This document shows, one piece after another, positions 47,159-56,088 of a DNA stretch of 64,000 nt. Numbering within the stretch: the stretch's first letter is position 1; the number at the start of each line of letters is the position of its first letter. This stretch comes from Gimesia aquarii (lineage in GTDB: Bacteria; Planctomycetota; Planctomycetia; Planctomycetales; Planctomycetaceae). The translations under genes were made by a program, and so were the position numbers. The stretch lies in NCBI RefSeq assembly GCF_007748175.1, contig NZ_CP037422.1, positions 6,779,952 through 6,843,951 of the forward strand, in the 5' to 3' direction. The notes below the pieces were generated by a model. It ran no database searches and was not told the origin of the DNA. It saw only the letters and a program-made list of their open reading frames with translations.

Positions 47159-48110
47159 TCAACCTCTTTGCGTTACGTACGCACTCAAATTGATTCCTCT
47201 TTCATCCCATGCGGCGATTGAACTACGTCTCGCGGCCGAGATCGTTGTTTGTTGTTGAGTAAACAGCCCATGAGTCGCGTCGAGAGCAGGGGTGCTAAAG
47301 ACCTTCAGGATCCACAACTCTTCGTTTGGCTGCAATCATTTCACGAAACTTGTCGACTGCGGCACAGCAAGTAAACCGGCCGTTTTAAAAACAATCCTTA
47401 GGGTGACGACCTGAAAATACCTCATACTCATACACTTTTTATATTTCGAAAAGAGCAATCAACGACTGCCTACACTTTTGAAGTAAAGTTAGTTCCCAAT
47501 ATTCATCTCCTGTGTGCCGGTTCTTATCGGGTAGAATGCGTCTGCGCAGAATCTGTTTGCTCGTGCGGGGGGGTTGCTCTCACTGCCTGACTGATCCTGA
47601 TTCACTTAAACTCAATGGAGATGACCTAATGTGTTGTTCTGTGCTGCATCGTTCTCTGCTTTCGTTCTGGTTCACAGATTGTGATCTGATTTCGAACCAT
47701 CATCACAAATGGCGTGAGTGGGTCAAGCAGATTACTTATGCGCGTTATTGTCTCGACATTGGTAAATTCTGTCCTGAAACGCATCGATTTTTAAATGAAA
47801 TTCGTTTGATTGGGTTCAAAACAAACGTGATCAAAGGGAATGTGTTCGAGATGTATCGTAGCAAACTCTCAAAAACAAGGGACTTTTATGGTGATAACAT
47901 CCGCAGGGGTGAAGATATGCACTCGAAAAAAATGAGCGCCTCGCGCGCGCGACGCAGATCACAGAGTTTCGCGAGTAGCGCGGTGGTGTCAAGTTGAATT
48001 TAAACACTGAAAATACGGAAGCGTTATTGCGTTTCAATAGCCTCCCTTTTGTCAAGAGAATATTTTGAGTAGAACCGCTTTGGAAAAGACTGGTGATTGT
48101 TGCACTGAAT
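47159..48110. other. Long intergenic region, possibly a gene remnant
   Basis: Nearly 950 bases with no confident gene. One plus-strand frame is discussed at 47629-47997. A GC-alternating stretch lies at about 47940-47990. The stretch at about 47498-47513 resembles one at about 41757-41772, upstream of another gene. Confidence 0.4.
47629..47997 (+). CDS. Doubtful 122-residue ORF
   Basis: An ATG at 47629 lies 8 bases after GGAG. The translation begins MCCSVLHRSLLSFWFTDCDL and continues with WREWVKQITYARYCLDIGKF, which looks protein-like. The last third is a low-quality, Arg/Ser-rich tail. I recognise no family. It may be a small gene whose 3' end has been replaced, or chance. Confidence 0.25.
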   Translation: MCCSVLHRSLLSFWFTDCDLISNHHHKWREWVKQITYARYCLDIGKFCPETHRFLNEIRLIGFKTNVIKGNVFEMYRSKLSKTRDFYGDNIRRGEDMHSKKMSASRARRRSQSFASSAVVSS

Positions 48111-49208
48111 TTACAACAGGGAAGACTCAAACTCCTTCGGCACACTGGTAAGTGTTTCATGCCCGTCGCGGGTCACGAGTACGTCGTCTTCAATGCGTAC
48201 GCCTCCCCAGCCTGACAGGTAGATGCCTGGCTCCACGGTCACAATCATGCCCGGCTTGAGTTCTGTGGACTGGTTGGCTCCGAGACGCGGACCTTCGTGA
48301 ATGTCGAGACCGATGCCGTGCCCCAGTCCATGCGAAAAGTATTTTCCAAATCCTGCTTTGTCGATGATTTTTCTTGCGACGGAATCGACCTTTTTACATG
48401 TCACTCCCGGTCCTATGGCTTCGATGGCAGCACACTGCGCCTTCAAAACCGTGTTGTAAACTTTTTCCAACTTGCTTGTAGGTCGACCGTGGATGATCAT
48501 ACGCGTCAGATCGCTTCGATATCCTTTTTGGGTCATAGCGCCCCAGTCGACCAGCAAAAAAGGAGATTCCCCAATTCGTTTCTCGGACGGTATCGCATGC
48601 GGTAACGCTGCCCGCTCGCCCGCTGCGACGATGGGATCGAAGGCTGCTTGTCGAGCCCCGAAACGTCGCATGGCATGTTCTAATTCGTGTGCCCCCTGCA
48701 GCTCGGTCATGTCCTTCGTCAGGATGGCGCGCAAGACACCGAAGCCCTGTTGTGCCTGTTGAACGGCTTTGCGGGTTTCCTCGATTTCCGAAGCATCTTT
48801 CACCATCCGTAGCTCTTCGACAAAACTGTCAAGGGGGGTCCACTGGATGGCAGGTGTGATACCACTCAAAGAGTCTAAGAGCGAACAGGTCACAACATGG
48901 CTTTCGAATCCAACCTTTTCCAAATGTGCTTTTTTCAAGACTTTTTCCAGAGCCGTTGTCATCGACTCGGTGGACGGGCGAATGTAAACATCCAGACCGG
49001 GACATTCCTCCTCGATTTGAATCGTATATCGGGCATCGCTGATCAGAACGGTTTGCGCTTTTCCAATTAATAAGTAGCTGGAATCCCCCCCAAAACCGGT
49101 AAGATAGGTCACATTCGTTTCACTGGTGACTAACAGTGCTTCGACTCCCATGCGTTTCAGGAGTGAATTCAATTTTTTCTGTCTGGCGGCGATATAGTCT
49201 TTACTCAT
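48111..49208 (-). CDS. M24 family metallopeptidase, Xaa-Pro aminopeptidase type
   Basis: 365 residues with AAAGGAA 4 bases before the ATG. The N-terminal creatinase-like domain (about 1-130, ALLVTSETNVTYLTGFGGDS) precedes the pita-bread domain with the dinuclear metal ligands: VDWGA (Asp), YRSDLTRM (Asp), GHGIGLDIHEGPR (His), VTVEPGIYL (Glu) and GGVRIEDDVLVT (Glu). A HGLGH motif completes the active site. Cleavage of N-terminal residues before proline is the expected activity; it is cytoplasmic, with no signal peptide. It is divergent from the P-type ATPase gene, with about 310 bases between. Confidence 0.93.
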   Translation of the reverse strand: MSKDYIAARQKKLNSLLKRMGVEALLVTSETNVTYLTGFGGDSSYLLIGKAQTVLISDARYTIQIEEECPGLDVYIRPSTESMTTALEKVLKKAHLEKVGFESHVVTCSLLDSLSGITPAIQWTPLDSFVEELRMVKDASEIEETRKAVQQAQQGFGVLRAILTKDMTELQGAHELEHAMRRFGARQAAFDPIVAAGERAALPHAIPSEKRIGESPFLLVDWGAMTQKGYRSDLTRMIIHGRPTSKLEKVYNTVLKAQCAAIEAIGPGVTCKKVDSVARKIIDKAGFGKYFSHGLGHGIGLDIHEGPRLGANQSTELKPGMIVTVEPGIYLSGWGGVRIEDDVLVTRDGHETLTSVPKEFESSLL

Positions 49209-49517
49209 GGGATTCCTTTATGAACTAGTGCTGATAGTCGCACTAACTTGCTGTTTTTTACGCGATTTACTTCTATAAATTTTGCTGACCAACTGTTACA
49301 TTTTTGTAAGTTGCCATCTGGCTCGCTATGCCGATCAAAGCGATTATGGAAATGATTCCATTTAAAACGGTCAAAGTCGGATCTTAATCCTTTTATGAGA
49401 AATTTGCGAAGAAAAAAATCCGAAGTTTCTGTTTCTTCTCCTGAGGTGCTATGATTTTATTACTTTTGATTAGGATATGCCCCTGCTTCCTCTCTCTATT
49501 TTCGATATCGATTTTTC
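49209..49517. other. Divergent intergenic region
   Basis: AT-rich region between the aminopeptidase and P1B-ATPase genes. It should contain both promoters. I see a short palindrome-like TTACATTTTTGTAAG (49296-49310: TTAC and GTAA arms), a possible operator, but no clear metal-regulator box. Confidence 0.35.
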
Positions 49518-51719
49518 ATGGACCAGAACCAAGACGAACAAATCTTTAAAATCCAGGACATGGATTGTGTCGAAGAAGTTTCCGTGTTGAAACGGGAAAT
49601 TTCCCCACTCGTCGGTGGAGAGGAATATCTGTTTTTTGACATTCTCAATCGAAGAATGACAGTCAAGCCATCAACGCAACCTGTTTCTGCGGAAGCAGTG
49701 ATTCAAGCCATCAATGAAACCGGGATGCGGGCCGAGATCTGGGATGCAGAGAAACAACAAGCGGAATCCGGTTCATTCTGGTCGAAACAGGGACGCTCTC
49801 TACTGACTGGCTTGAGCGGTGTGATGATGTGCTCAGCGTTTCTGACTCATATCATTTTAGCAGGCAGTTTCAGCGCTGCCCTGGGTGCGGAAGAAACGGT
49901 CAACGCATCAATGCCGTTGCCTGTCCGTCTGCAATATCTGGCAGCCATCATCACAGGAATCTGGTTTGTGCTGCCTAAAGCCTGGTTTGCATTAAAGCGA
50001 TTACGACCGGATATGAATCTGTTGATGTGCATCGCTGTGATTGGAGCGCTATTTATAGATGAGTGGTTTGAAGCCGCGGCTGTCGCGTTTCTGTTCGCCT
50101 TCTCACAACTGCTGGAAGCCTGGAGTGTGGGTCGTGCACGCAAAGCAGTCGCGGCGTTAATGGACCTGACAACTCCGATTGCCCGTATTCGCGATGAGCA
50201 AGGAAACGAAACGACGGTCACACCCGAGTCTGTGGAAGTCGATACGATTTTTCTCATCCGACCGGGCGAAAAAATTCCGTTGGACGGCCGAGTGGTAAAA
50301 GGGGAAAGCGAAGTCAATCAGGCGCCCATTACAGGCGAATCGATCCCCATCATGAAACAAGTTGATGATGAAATTTTCGCAGGGACGATTAATGGGGACG
50401 GCCTGCTGGAAGCGAAATGTACCAAACTGGCGGAAGATACCATCCTTTCACAAATCATTCGCATGGTGGGAGAAGCGCAGACTCGCCGTGCGCCATCGGA
50501 AGTTTGGGTCGAAAAATTCGCTAAAGTTTATACACCAATTGTCATGGCGGCAGCATTGTTGATTTTGCTGACTCTGCCGCCTCTATTGCAAATTAGCTGG
50601 CACGATTCGCTTTATCGATCACTTGTGCTGTTAGTCATTGCCTGTCCTTGTGCACTTGTGATCTCCACGCCGGTCAGCATCGTGGCTTCGCTCGCAGCAG
50701 CAGCCCGGAATGGGGTGCTGATTAAAGGGGGCGAATTTGTTGAAGCACCTTCCAAATTGAAAGCGTTAGCGCTGGACAAAACAGGTACGCTCACACAAGG
50801 CAGACCTGTCGTCACCAAAATTGTTCCGTTGAACGGTCACACCGAATCAGAGTTACTTGAACGGGCCGCCGCACTGGAAGCGCACAGTAATCACCCTCTG
50901 GCGGTAGCAATTCTGGACGCGGTTGAAAAACAGAATGTCAAATATCAGCCGGCGGAAGACTACCAGATTATTCAAGGTAAAGGCGCAACGGCGCTGATTA
51001 ATGGGCGAGAATTCTGGCTGGGCTCTCATCGCTACCTGGAAGAGCGAAATGAAGAAACTCCCGAAGTACACCGGCAGCTTGAGGCGCTTTCGAACGCTGG
51101 TCAAACCGTAGTCGTTGTCGGGAATGAAACTCATGTCTGTGGTTTCATCGCTTTAGCAGATCGTGTGCGCGAGACATCGGCGGATGTGATTCGCGACCTA
51201 CACCATGAGGGTGTAAAACAGCTTGTCATGCTGACGGGTGACAACGCGGGCACTGCTCAAGCGGTTGCTGAAGAAGTGGGTATGGATACCGTGCATTCCG
51301 AATTACTGCCGGAAGATAAGCTCACCGTCATGGAATCGCTGGTGGAAGAATTCGAGTACGTGGCGATGGTCGGTGATGGCGTGAATGACGCGCCCGCAAT
51401 GAGTCGTTCGACTTTAGGAATTGCGATGGGAGCCGCTGGCAGTGATGTCGCCATCGAATCGGCTGACATCGCATTAATGACAGATGACCTGACCAAAATC
51501 CCGTGGCTGATTGGTCACTCGCACCGTACGTTGCGCATTATTCGTCAGAACATCATCTTTGCGTTGAGTATCAAAGTGTTATTCATGCTGTTGATGGTCT
51601 TTGACCAAGCCTCGTTGTGGGCAGCCATCGCCGCCGACATGGGGGCTTCACTGCTCGTCATATTCAATGGCCTGCGTTTGCTCCAGACGCCGGCAACGAC
51701 AAAGCTGAAAGAAGTGTGA
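49518..51719 (+). CDS. Heavy-metal P1B-type ATPase, zinc/cadmium type (ZntA/CadA-like)
   Basis: 733 residues. The N-terminal HMA-like domain has MDCVEE in place of the usual C-x-x-C; this resembles the MDCxxEE variant of some CadA proteins. The core has the metal-binding CPC in LVIACPCALVISTPVSIVAS, phosphorylation site DKTGTLTQGRP, HSNHPLA in the nucleotide-binding domain, and GDGVNDAPAMSRSTLGIAMG. The CPCALVISTP form is typical of Zn/Cd/Pb exporters rather than copper ones. A hydrophobic insertion after the HMA domain begins the membrane part. It exports divalent metal from the cytoplasm using ATP. Its stop lies 16 bases before the stop of the convergent AroDE gene. Confidence 0.93.
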   Translation: MDQNQDEQIFKIQDMDCVEEVSVLKREISPLVGGEEYLFFDILNRRMTVKPSTQPVSAEAVIQAINETGMRAEIWDAEKQQAESGSFWSKQGRSLLTGLSGVMMCSAFLTHIILAGSFSAALGAEETVNASMPLPVRLQYLAAIITGIWFVLPKAWFALKRLRPDMNLLMCIAVIGALFIDEWFEAAAVAFLFAFSQLLEAWSVGRARKAVAALMDLTTPIARIRDEQGNETTVTPESVEVDTIFLIRPGEKIPLDGRVVKGESEVNQAPITGESIPIMKQVDDEIFAGTINGDGLLEAKCTKLAEDTILSQIIRMVGEAQTRRAPSEVWVEKFAKVYTPIVMAAALLILLTLPPLLQISWHDSLYRSLVLLVIACPCALVISTPVSIVASLAAAARNGVLIKGGEFVEAPSKLKALALDKTGTLTQGRPVVTKIVPLNGHTESELLERAAALEAHSNHPLAVAILDAVEKQNVKYQPAEDYQIIQGKGATALINGREFWLGSHRYLEERNEETPEVHRQLEALSNAGQTVVVVGNETHVCGFIALADRVRETSADVIRDLHHEGVKQLVMLTGDNAGTAQAVAEEVGMDTVHSELLPEDKLTVMESLVEEFEYVAMVGDGVNDAPAMSRSTLGIAMGAAGSDVAIESADIALMTDDLTKIPWLIGHSHRTLRIIRQNIIFALSIKVLFMLLMVFDQASLWAAIAADMGASLLVIFNGLRLLQTPATTKLKEV

Positions 51720-51735
51720 CTCATTGTCACCGCGT

Positions 51736-53202
51736 TTACTTTGTATACTCGCTGCGACTTTCAAAGACTGCTTCTGGAATTTCCGATCCCGTAATCGCTT
51801 TGAAAATCTGATTGAGCTGTTTGCGGTATACTTCGTTTACATCGACGACTTCACACCCTCTGCCCTCGGCTTCGCGAATGAGTTCCGTTTCTTCGGGCAG
51901 CTGACTGATATCCATCACAGTCATTGTTTCGCGAAGGTATGCAGGATTAAATTCGGTCTTGCCAGGTCCCAGTTTTAATTCAGGGTCGGTCTGAATGACG
52001 ACGTCAGAAAGAGTATCGTATAAATTGGCAAACGGGACATAACGAACATCAAACATACGCGCGATTGCCTGGGCTGCTTTGTCGTTACCCGAAGCAACAC
52101 TGACAACAGCGCCCTGTTGCACCAGGCTATAAACGATGGCTTTTGTTAAACCACTGCTACCCAGGACGAGAATATTTTTACGCTGGAAGGCACTCGTTGA
52201 TCCTGTCGCATGCTCTTCAAAGGTGGCTTCGAGACTTTTCACTGCACTCCGCCGCACTGTATCGTAAGCGTGCCAACCATCTGGCTGATTGAGTTGCAAA
52301 TCCCCGTAACCGGTCGCTTGTGATGATTCTTCCAGATGCTCTGCCAGCGGTAAAATAAATTCTCCCATACGCGGGCTCACCACTAATGAGCGAATTTTTA
52401 GAATCCCCAGCATTTTATGAACTTGTTTGAAATCATTAATCATCAGTGGCAGGCAAATAAAATCCAGCCCCAACTGTTCTGAAGCTTTATTGAAGACTTC
52501 CACTGTGCGTCGTTCTGCGATACCTAAACCGGCAACACCGATAAAGCGTGTTTTGGCTGAGATTTTTTTGTGATGATAGACTTCATCTAATTCTGCCAAG
52601 GTCGGTTGCCCTTCGAAGGCTTCCATCCCTTTTTCCAGAGCAGCATAGATCCAGGGAGACCCATACTTCAAACCGAGTAATGAAAAGGTGATGCCTGCGG
52701 CTCCCAGCCCTAAACCGACCACCGGAATCTCCCGTTTCTGGCTGATCGCAGCGAGTAAAGGCCAGGCCGTTTGCAAGGTGGGAGTCGGCCAGGTGAATTT
52801 AATGATATCTGCCTTGGCATCTTCCATTTCATCAAAGATATCATCTACCGCAGCCAACGGTTTCATTAAACTCGTATAGCTAATAACACGTTTCGTTTTT
52901 CCGAATCGCGGAATCTGTTGAGCGGTCTCCAGATCTAGTTCGATATAAGCAGGTTCTGCGATGATGGCCTGCTTCAGTAGATTGATCCGTTCTGACTCGG
53001 TCCCTTTGAAAGACCCTCCCTCCTCGGGTCGACGACAGGAAACCAGAATGGGTACATCGAAGCCGGCGATCAAGTCTCCAATATCGGGGGTTTTAATCAA
53101 CCGATCCAGGCAGAGCTCCACCAAATCAGATTGTGCAGCAGCATTTAGAATATCCACTTTGGCAAAGCTACGGGATTCGGGAGTCACGGAGGTACAAATC
53201 AT
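51736..53202 (-). CDS. Bifunctional-type 3-dehydroquinate dehydratase (type I) / shikimate dehydrogenase fusion with degenerate active sites
   Basis: 488 residues: a type I AroD-like half (about 1-215) and an AroE-like half (about 220-485, with Rossmann motif NILVLGSSGLTKAIVYSL). AroD landmarks partly remain: VELCLD (Glu kept, Arg replaced by Cys), CRRPEEGG, ADIIKF with the Schiff-base Lys, and EGQPTLAEL. The catalytic His of the SxHD motif is Thr (VISYTSLM), and the Arg of the ISRL motif is Leu (TFSLLG). In the AroE half, the S-x-S shikimate site is AERR, and the Lys of the VTxPxK motif is Met (VVSPRMGE). The enzyme is probably altered or non-catalytic in at least one half; known planctomycete relatives would need comparing. 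Confidence 0.82.
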   Translation of the reverse strand: MICTSVTPESRSFAKVDILNAAAQSDLVELCLDRLIKTPDIGDLIAGFDVPILVSCRRPEEGGSFKGTESERINLLKQAIIAEPAYIELDLETAQQIPRFGKTKRVISYTSLMKPLAAVDDIFDEMEDAKADIIKFTWPTPTLQTAWPLLAAISQKREIPVVGLGLGAAGITFSLLGLKYGSPWIYAALEKGMEAFEGQPTLAELDEVYHHKKISAKTRFIGVAGLGIAERRTVEVFNKASEQLGLDFICLPLMINDFKQVHKMLGILKIRSLVVSPRMGEFILPLAEHLEESSQATGYGDLQLNQPDGWHAYDTVRRSAVKSLEATFEEHATGSTSAFQRKNILVLGSSGLTKAIVYSLVQQGAVVSVASGNDKAAQAIARMFDVRYVPFANLYDTLSDVVIQTDPELKLGPGKTEFNPAYLRETMTVMDISQLPEETELIREAEGRGCEVVDVNEVYRKQLNQIFKAITGSEIPEAVFESRSEYTK

Positions 53203-53359
53203 GCTGCTTCACAATCAATCTGAAATGAGATGGTAGAGCCAGAACACTTTTACAAATCGAAGCCCATCAATTATGCCAGATCTGTGTTGTAATGAAAGCG
53301 CCAATCTTGTTCTTCGGCAAATTTATTGACACGCTGATCGTTTTGTCTCTTTTCAATAA

Positions 53360-53398
53360 AAAACGCTTCCTCAGATGATAAAGTAGAGGAAGCGTTTT
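53360..53398 (-). terminator. Intrinsic terminator after the Cys-rich gene
   Basis: A perfect 13-base inverted repeat (53360-53372 and 53386-53398) with a 13-base loop lies about 68 bases after the stop of the gene at 53466. On the minus strand it is followed by a T-rich stretch, and T-rich sequence also follows on the plus strand, so it may act in both directions. Confidence 0.85.
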
Positions 53399-53465
53399 GT
53401 TTTCAAATCAGAAACAGGACCACTACGAGGGACTGACTCAAAAGTTACGCAGTGGTTTCTTTTTA

Positions 53466-53942
53466 CTATTTTCTGATTAGCGTCGCAGGAGCCAGTGGAG
53501 GTCGTGCTTTGGCGGATTGAGCTGGTTTTTGGACCGGCTTTTGGAGTGGTTTTTGAACAGCTGTTACGCAACTACCAGACGAGCAGGAATCACAGTTGCA
53601 TTCAACGGTCCACTTATATCCGCATTTCTCACAAGTATAATTATGCTTTTTCAGAACACGAACCGTTTTGATTTTCCCACATTTTAAATCACAACATTTC
53701 TGCCAGGGAAAACGTACGGGAGGAATACAGATATCCTTGCATTCAATATAGTAACAATGCTTTTTGACTTTTAATGTTTCCACATGCATTCGACAGGTTT
53801 TGCAACCCTGTGAACAGTAATTGGTGTTTCCACAAACACCTTTCGTCTGATCATAACAGGGCACTTGAGATTCGGCAAAGTTCCGGTGCCCACTTATGAG
53901 CGTGGCTGTGATCGCCAGTAAAATCATTCCTGGATATTTCAT
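53466..53942 (-). CDS. Small secreted Cys-rich protein
   Basis: Start placed at the ATG at 53942, 11 bases after AGG; an ATG three codons earlier sits only 1 base after the same AGGAA. About 158 residues, with signal peptide MKYPGMILLAITATLISG. The mature part has many cysteines in patterns such as YCSQGCKTCRMH, CKDICIPPVRFPWQKCCDLK and CEKCGYKW, followed by CNCDSCSSGSC and a Lys/Pro/Gln tail. This resembles Cys-rich planctomycete cell-wall or envelope proteins in which cysteines form disulfide networks; that is inference. A strong terminator follows. Confidence 0.8.
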   Translation of the reverse strand: MKYPGMILLAITATLISGHRNFAESQVPCYDQTKGVCGNTNYCSQGCKTCRMHVETLKVKKHCYYIECKDICIPPVRFPWQKCCDLKCGKIKTVRVLKKHNYTCEKCGYKWTVECNCDSCSSGSCVTAVQKPLQKPVQKPAQSAKARPPLAPATLIRK

Positions 53943-54006
53943 ATTACTCATTTCCTGAGAGATTAATTTTTTAGTATCACACTTTTAAATCAACACTATT
54001 CTGCTG

Positions 54007-55587
54007 TTAGAAGTCAACCATGAATCGTGCTCCAAAGATGTTTGACCGACCACCGGTGAAGCCATCAATCGGACCACGATCGTCAATTTGAGCATGGATA
54101 TAGTTGAACTGCAGGCGGGCATGCGAATTCCACCACCAAACCATACCAAACGTGAAGTTGCGTTCGTCACCACCAGTGATATCAGCATCAGTTAAGTTGA
54201 GGTAAGAATAGCGAGCAGCAATCTGCCAGGCCCCCCAACCACCGGCTTTGCCATCATCGCAGGTGTTGACTAAGAAAAAGTTTTCCAAAGGTTTCACACG
54301 AGCAATAGTACCTGTTCTACGATTGATGGGCTGGTACTCACCTGTCAGGAAGTAGGCTGCTTGCACATATGCACCATCGAAAGTGAGATCGGGTCCATCA
54401 TTACCACGTCCCACATTGGTAACCTGGTATTCACTCACAACTGAGAACGATCCGATGTTCAACATGAATTCGAAACCGAGCGTATTAAACCAGTCTGCTC
54501 CGGCAATTCGACCTGTATTTAACCAACGCACACTTCCCGTACGTGCTTCGGGTCGAGTTCGAAACCGGGCTTCGTTGTTATCAGAACTGGGTTCTACCAC
54601 GTCTCCATCCGGATGAGCCCACATATCGGCAATCCCCAGATGCAAGTAGCCACGACCGCCAGAGGTTTCATCATACCAGGGAGTTCCTGCCAAACGACCG
54701 TTCACACTCATTTGCCCTGCATCACCAACATAGGTTCCATCACTGGCAATATTCTCCAAATTATAAATACCATAGCGCCAGTTCCAGGTTTCGTCTTCAG
54801 AAACACCATAAGCGGCGATCCCCAAACGTCGGGCATCTTCATTGAATGCTTCGATTACCAGAGGACGTTCCAAGAACGTGTTGTAACGACTACTATTAAG
54901 GTGATCCATACCCAGGGGACGCTTCTGGTTACCAATCAAGAGCGTCTGAAAGACGGGTAGGTCCTTCCATCCGATATAAACATCTTTGAATGCAGGATCT
55001 CCGGGATTACCAAAGTCGTACTCGAATTTATAGAGCATGTTATCTTTAATATCACCGGAAACACCGATACGCAAACGACGAAATTCAAAACGGTTTTCTG
55101 GATCGGCTGGGTCTGCCGGATTATTAAAGGCAGCAATCCCCGGTGTACTATCAGAGAAATTCCATCCATCTAAATGAATTCGACCGAAGACTTTTAGGGT
55201 CGTAACTTTGGAAGCATCTTTTGCCTTTTTCGCCTGTTCGGACTCACTGAATTTCTTCCAGTCCTCTTCAAGAGTCGACAGGCGACTTTCCAGTGCGGGG
55301 TCTCCTTCGGCATTACGAAAACTGTTAATGAGCATTTCATCTGACTCATCAAGACTGCCTCCCACTTTTTCCAGTTGGGGTGGTAACACCGTGGCTTTTG
55401 CTGGCGCTGATGGTTGAGCCTTGGTTTTCTCCAGTTCCTGAATTCGACTCTCGGCGGCCTCTAATCGCTCGAGTAATCTTTCCAATTTATCAGAACTGAT
55501 TTTAGTGTCTTCAGCAAAGCTACTCTGAGAACGGAAGATCGTTCCTAAGAGAAGTAGAAACCCTGCAAATTTAATGAACGTGCGCAT
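54007..55587 (-). CDS. OprP/OprO-like porin (phosphate-selective porin family)
   Basis: The ATG at 55587 (6 bases after AGGG) is preferred over the one two codons earlier, giving 526 residues. The signal peptide (RTFIKFAGFLLLLGTIFRSQ) ends near SSFAED. A coiled-coil or helical region rich in E, K and A (about 30-115) follows, a trait of planctomycete porins that may attach to the wall. A beta-barrel part starts at FGRIHLDGWNF with NRFEFRRLRIGVSGDIKDNM and KFEYDFG, and the last residues FGARFMVDF end in Phe as outer-membrane beta-barrels do. Predicted role: uptake of phosphate or other anions through the outer membrane. Specificity is not provable. Confidence 0.9.
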   Translation of the reverse strand: MRTFIKFAGFLLLLGTIFRSQSSFAEDTKISSDKLERLLERLEAAESRIQELEKTKAQPSAPAKATVLPPQLEKVGGSLDESDEMLINSFRNAEGDPALESRLSTLEEDWKKFSESEQAKKAKDASKVTTLKVFGRIHLDGWNFSDSTPGIAAFNNPADPADPENRFEFRRLRIGVSGDIKDNMLYKFEYDFGNPGDPAFKDVYIGWKDLPVFQTLLIGNQKRPLGMDHLNSSRYNTFLERPLVIEAFNEDARRLGIAAYGVSEDETWNWRYGIYNLENIASDGTYVGDAGQMSVNGRLAGTPWYDETSGGRGYLHLGIADMWAHPDGDVVEPSSDNNEARFRTRPEARTGSVRWLNTGRIAGADWFNTLGFEFMLNIGSFSVVSEYQVTNVGRGNDGPDLTFDGAYVQAAYFLTGEYQPINRRTGTIARVKPLENFFLVNTCDDGKAGGWGAWQIAARYSYLNLTDADITGGDERNFTFGMVWWWNSHARLQFNYIHAQIDDRGPIDGFTGGRSNIFGARFMVDF

Positions 55588-56088
55588 ACTCATCCCTGAT
55601 GGTTGATCGCCTGGAAGTCATGACAAGCGATTCTGTACTAAATTTACGTGTTATGCGGCTATGTACGAATAGTCCGATTATGAGGGTCTTATCGGCTGTT
55701 CTTTTTTTAAGCGAATATTAAGAAACGATGAAGGACCTTAACATTTACCCCTTCAACGCGCACACGCCTGAAAGAAAACCTAACCGTTACAGTTTAACAT
55801 TTAAAAGGTGTTCCGATTTGAACTTACCCTCGGTAAATGAGTGATTTCACTTGGAAATCACTGGGATCTGGTATTCAAAACCTTAAGGTTGAAATTCAAT
55901 GATCCGGATTCATTACCGAGCAAAAGTTCAGAATCTCCTCAAATACAGTCAGAGAAGGCTCTTGCTATGATCCTTCACAAAAGCTAAAGTCATTCGCAAC
56001 TAATTTGCTATTACAATATGCGAGTGACGCTTGGCCTGGAAATCTGGGAAACTCACTCTATCTGGATCTCTGGTGGCTTTTTAACTCA
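55588..56088. other. Divergent intergenic region between porin and ZIP genes
   Basis: About 500 bases with no gene. The chief element is the inverted repeat at 55840-55862, listed separately. Frames extending the ZIP gene upstream begin with TTG and are not supported. Confidence 0.5.
55840..55862. promoter_or_regulatory. Perfect 9-base inverted repeat upstream of the ZIP gene
   Basis: AGTGATTTC, a 5-base spacer, then GAAATCACT. It is about 227 bases before the ZIP start and 250 after the porin start. There is no T run, so it is more like an operator than a terminator. Metal-regulator binding is a guess. Confidence 0.4.
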
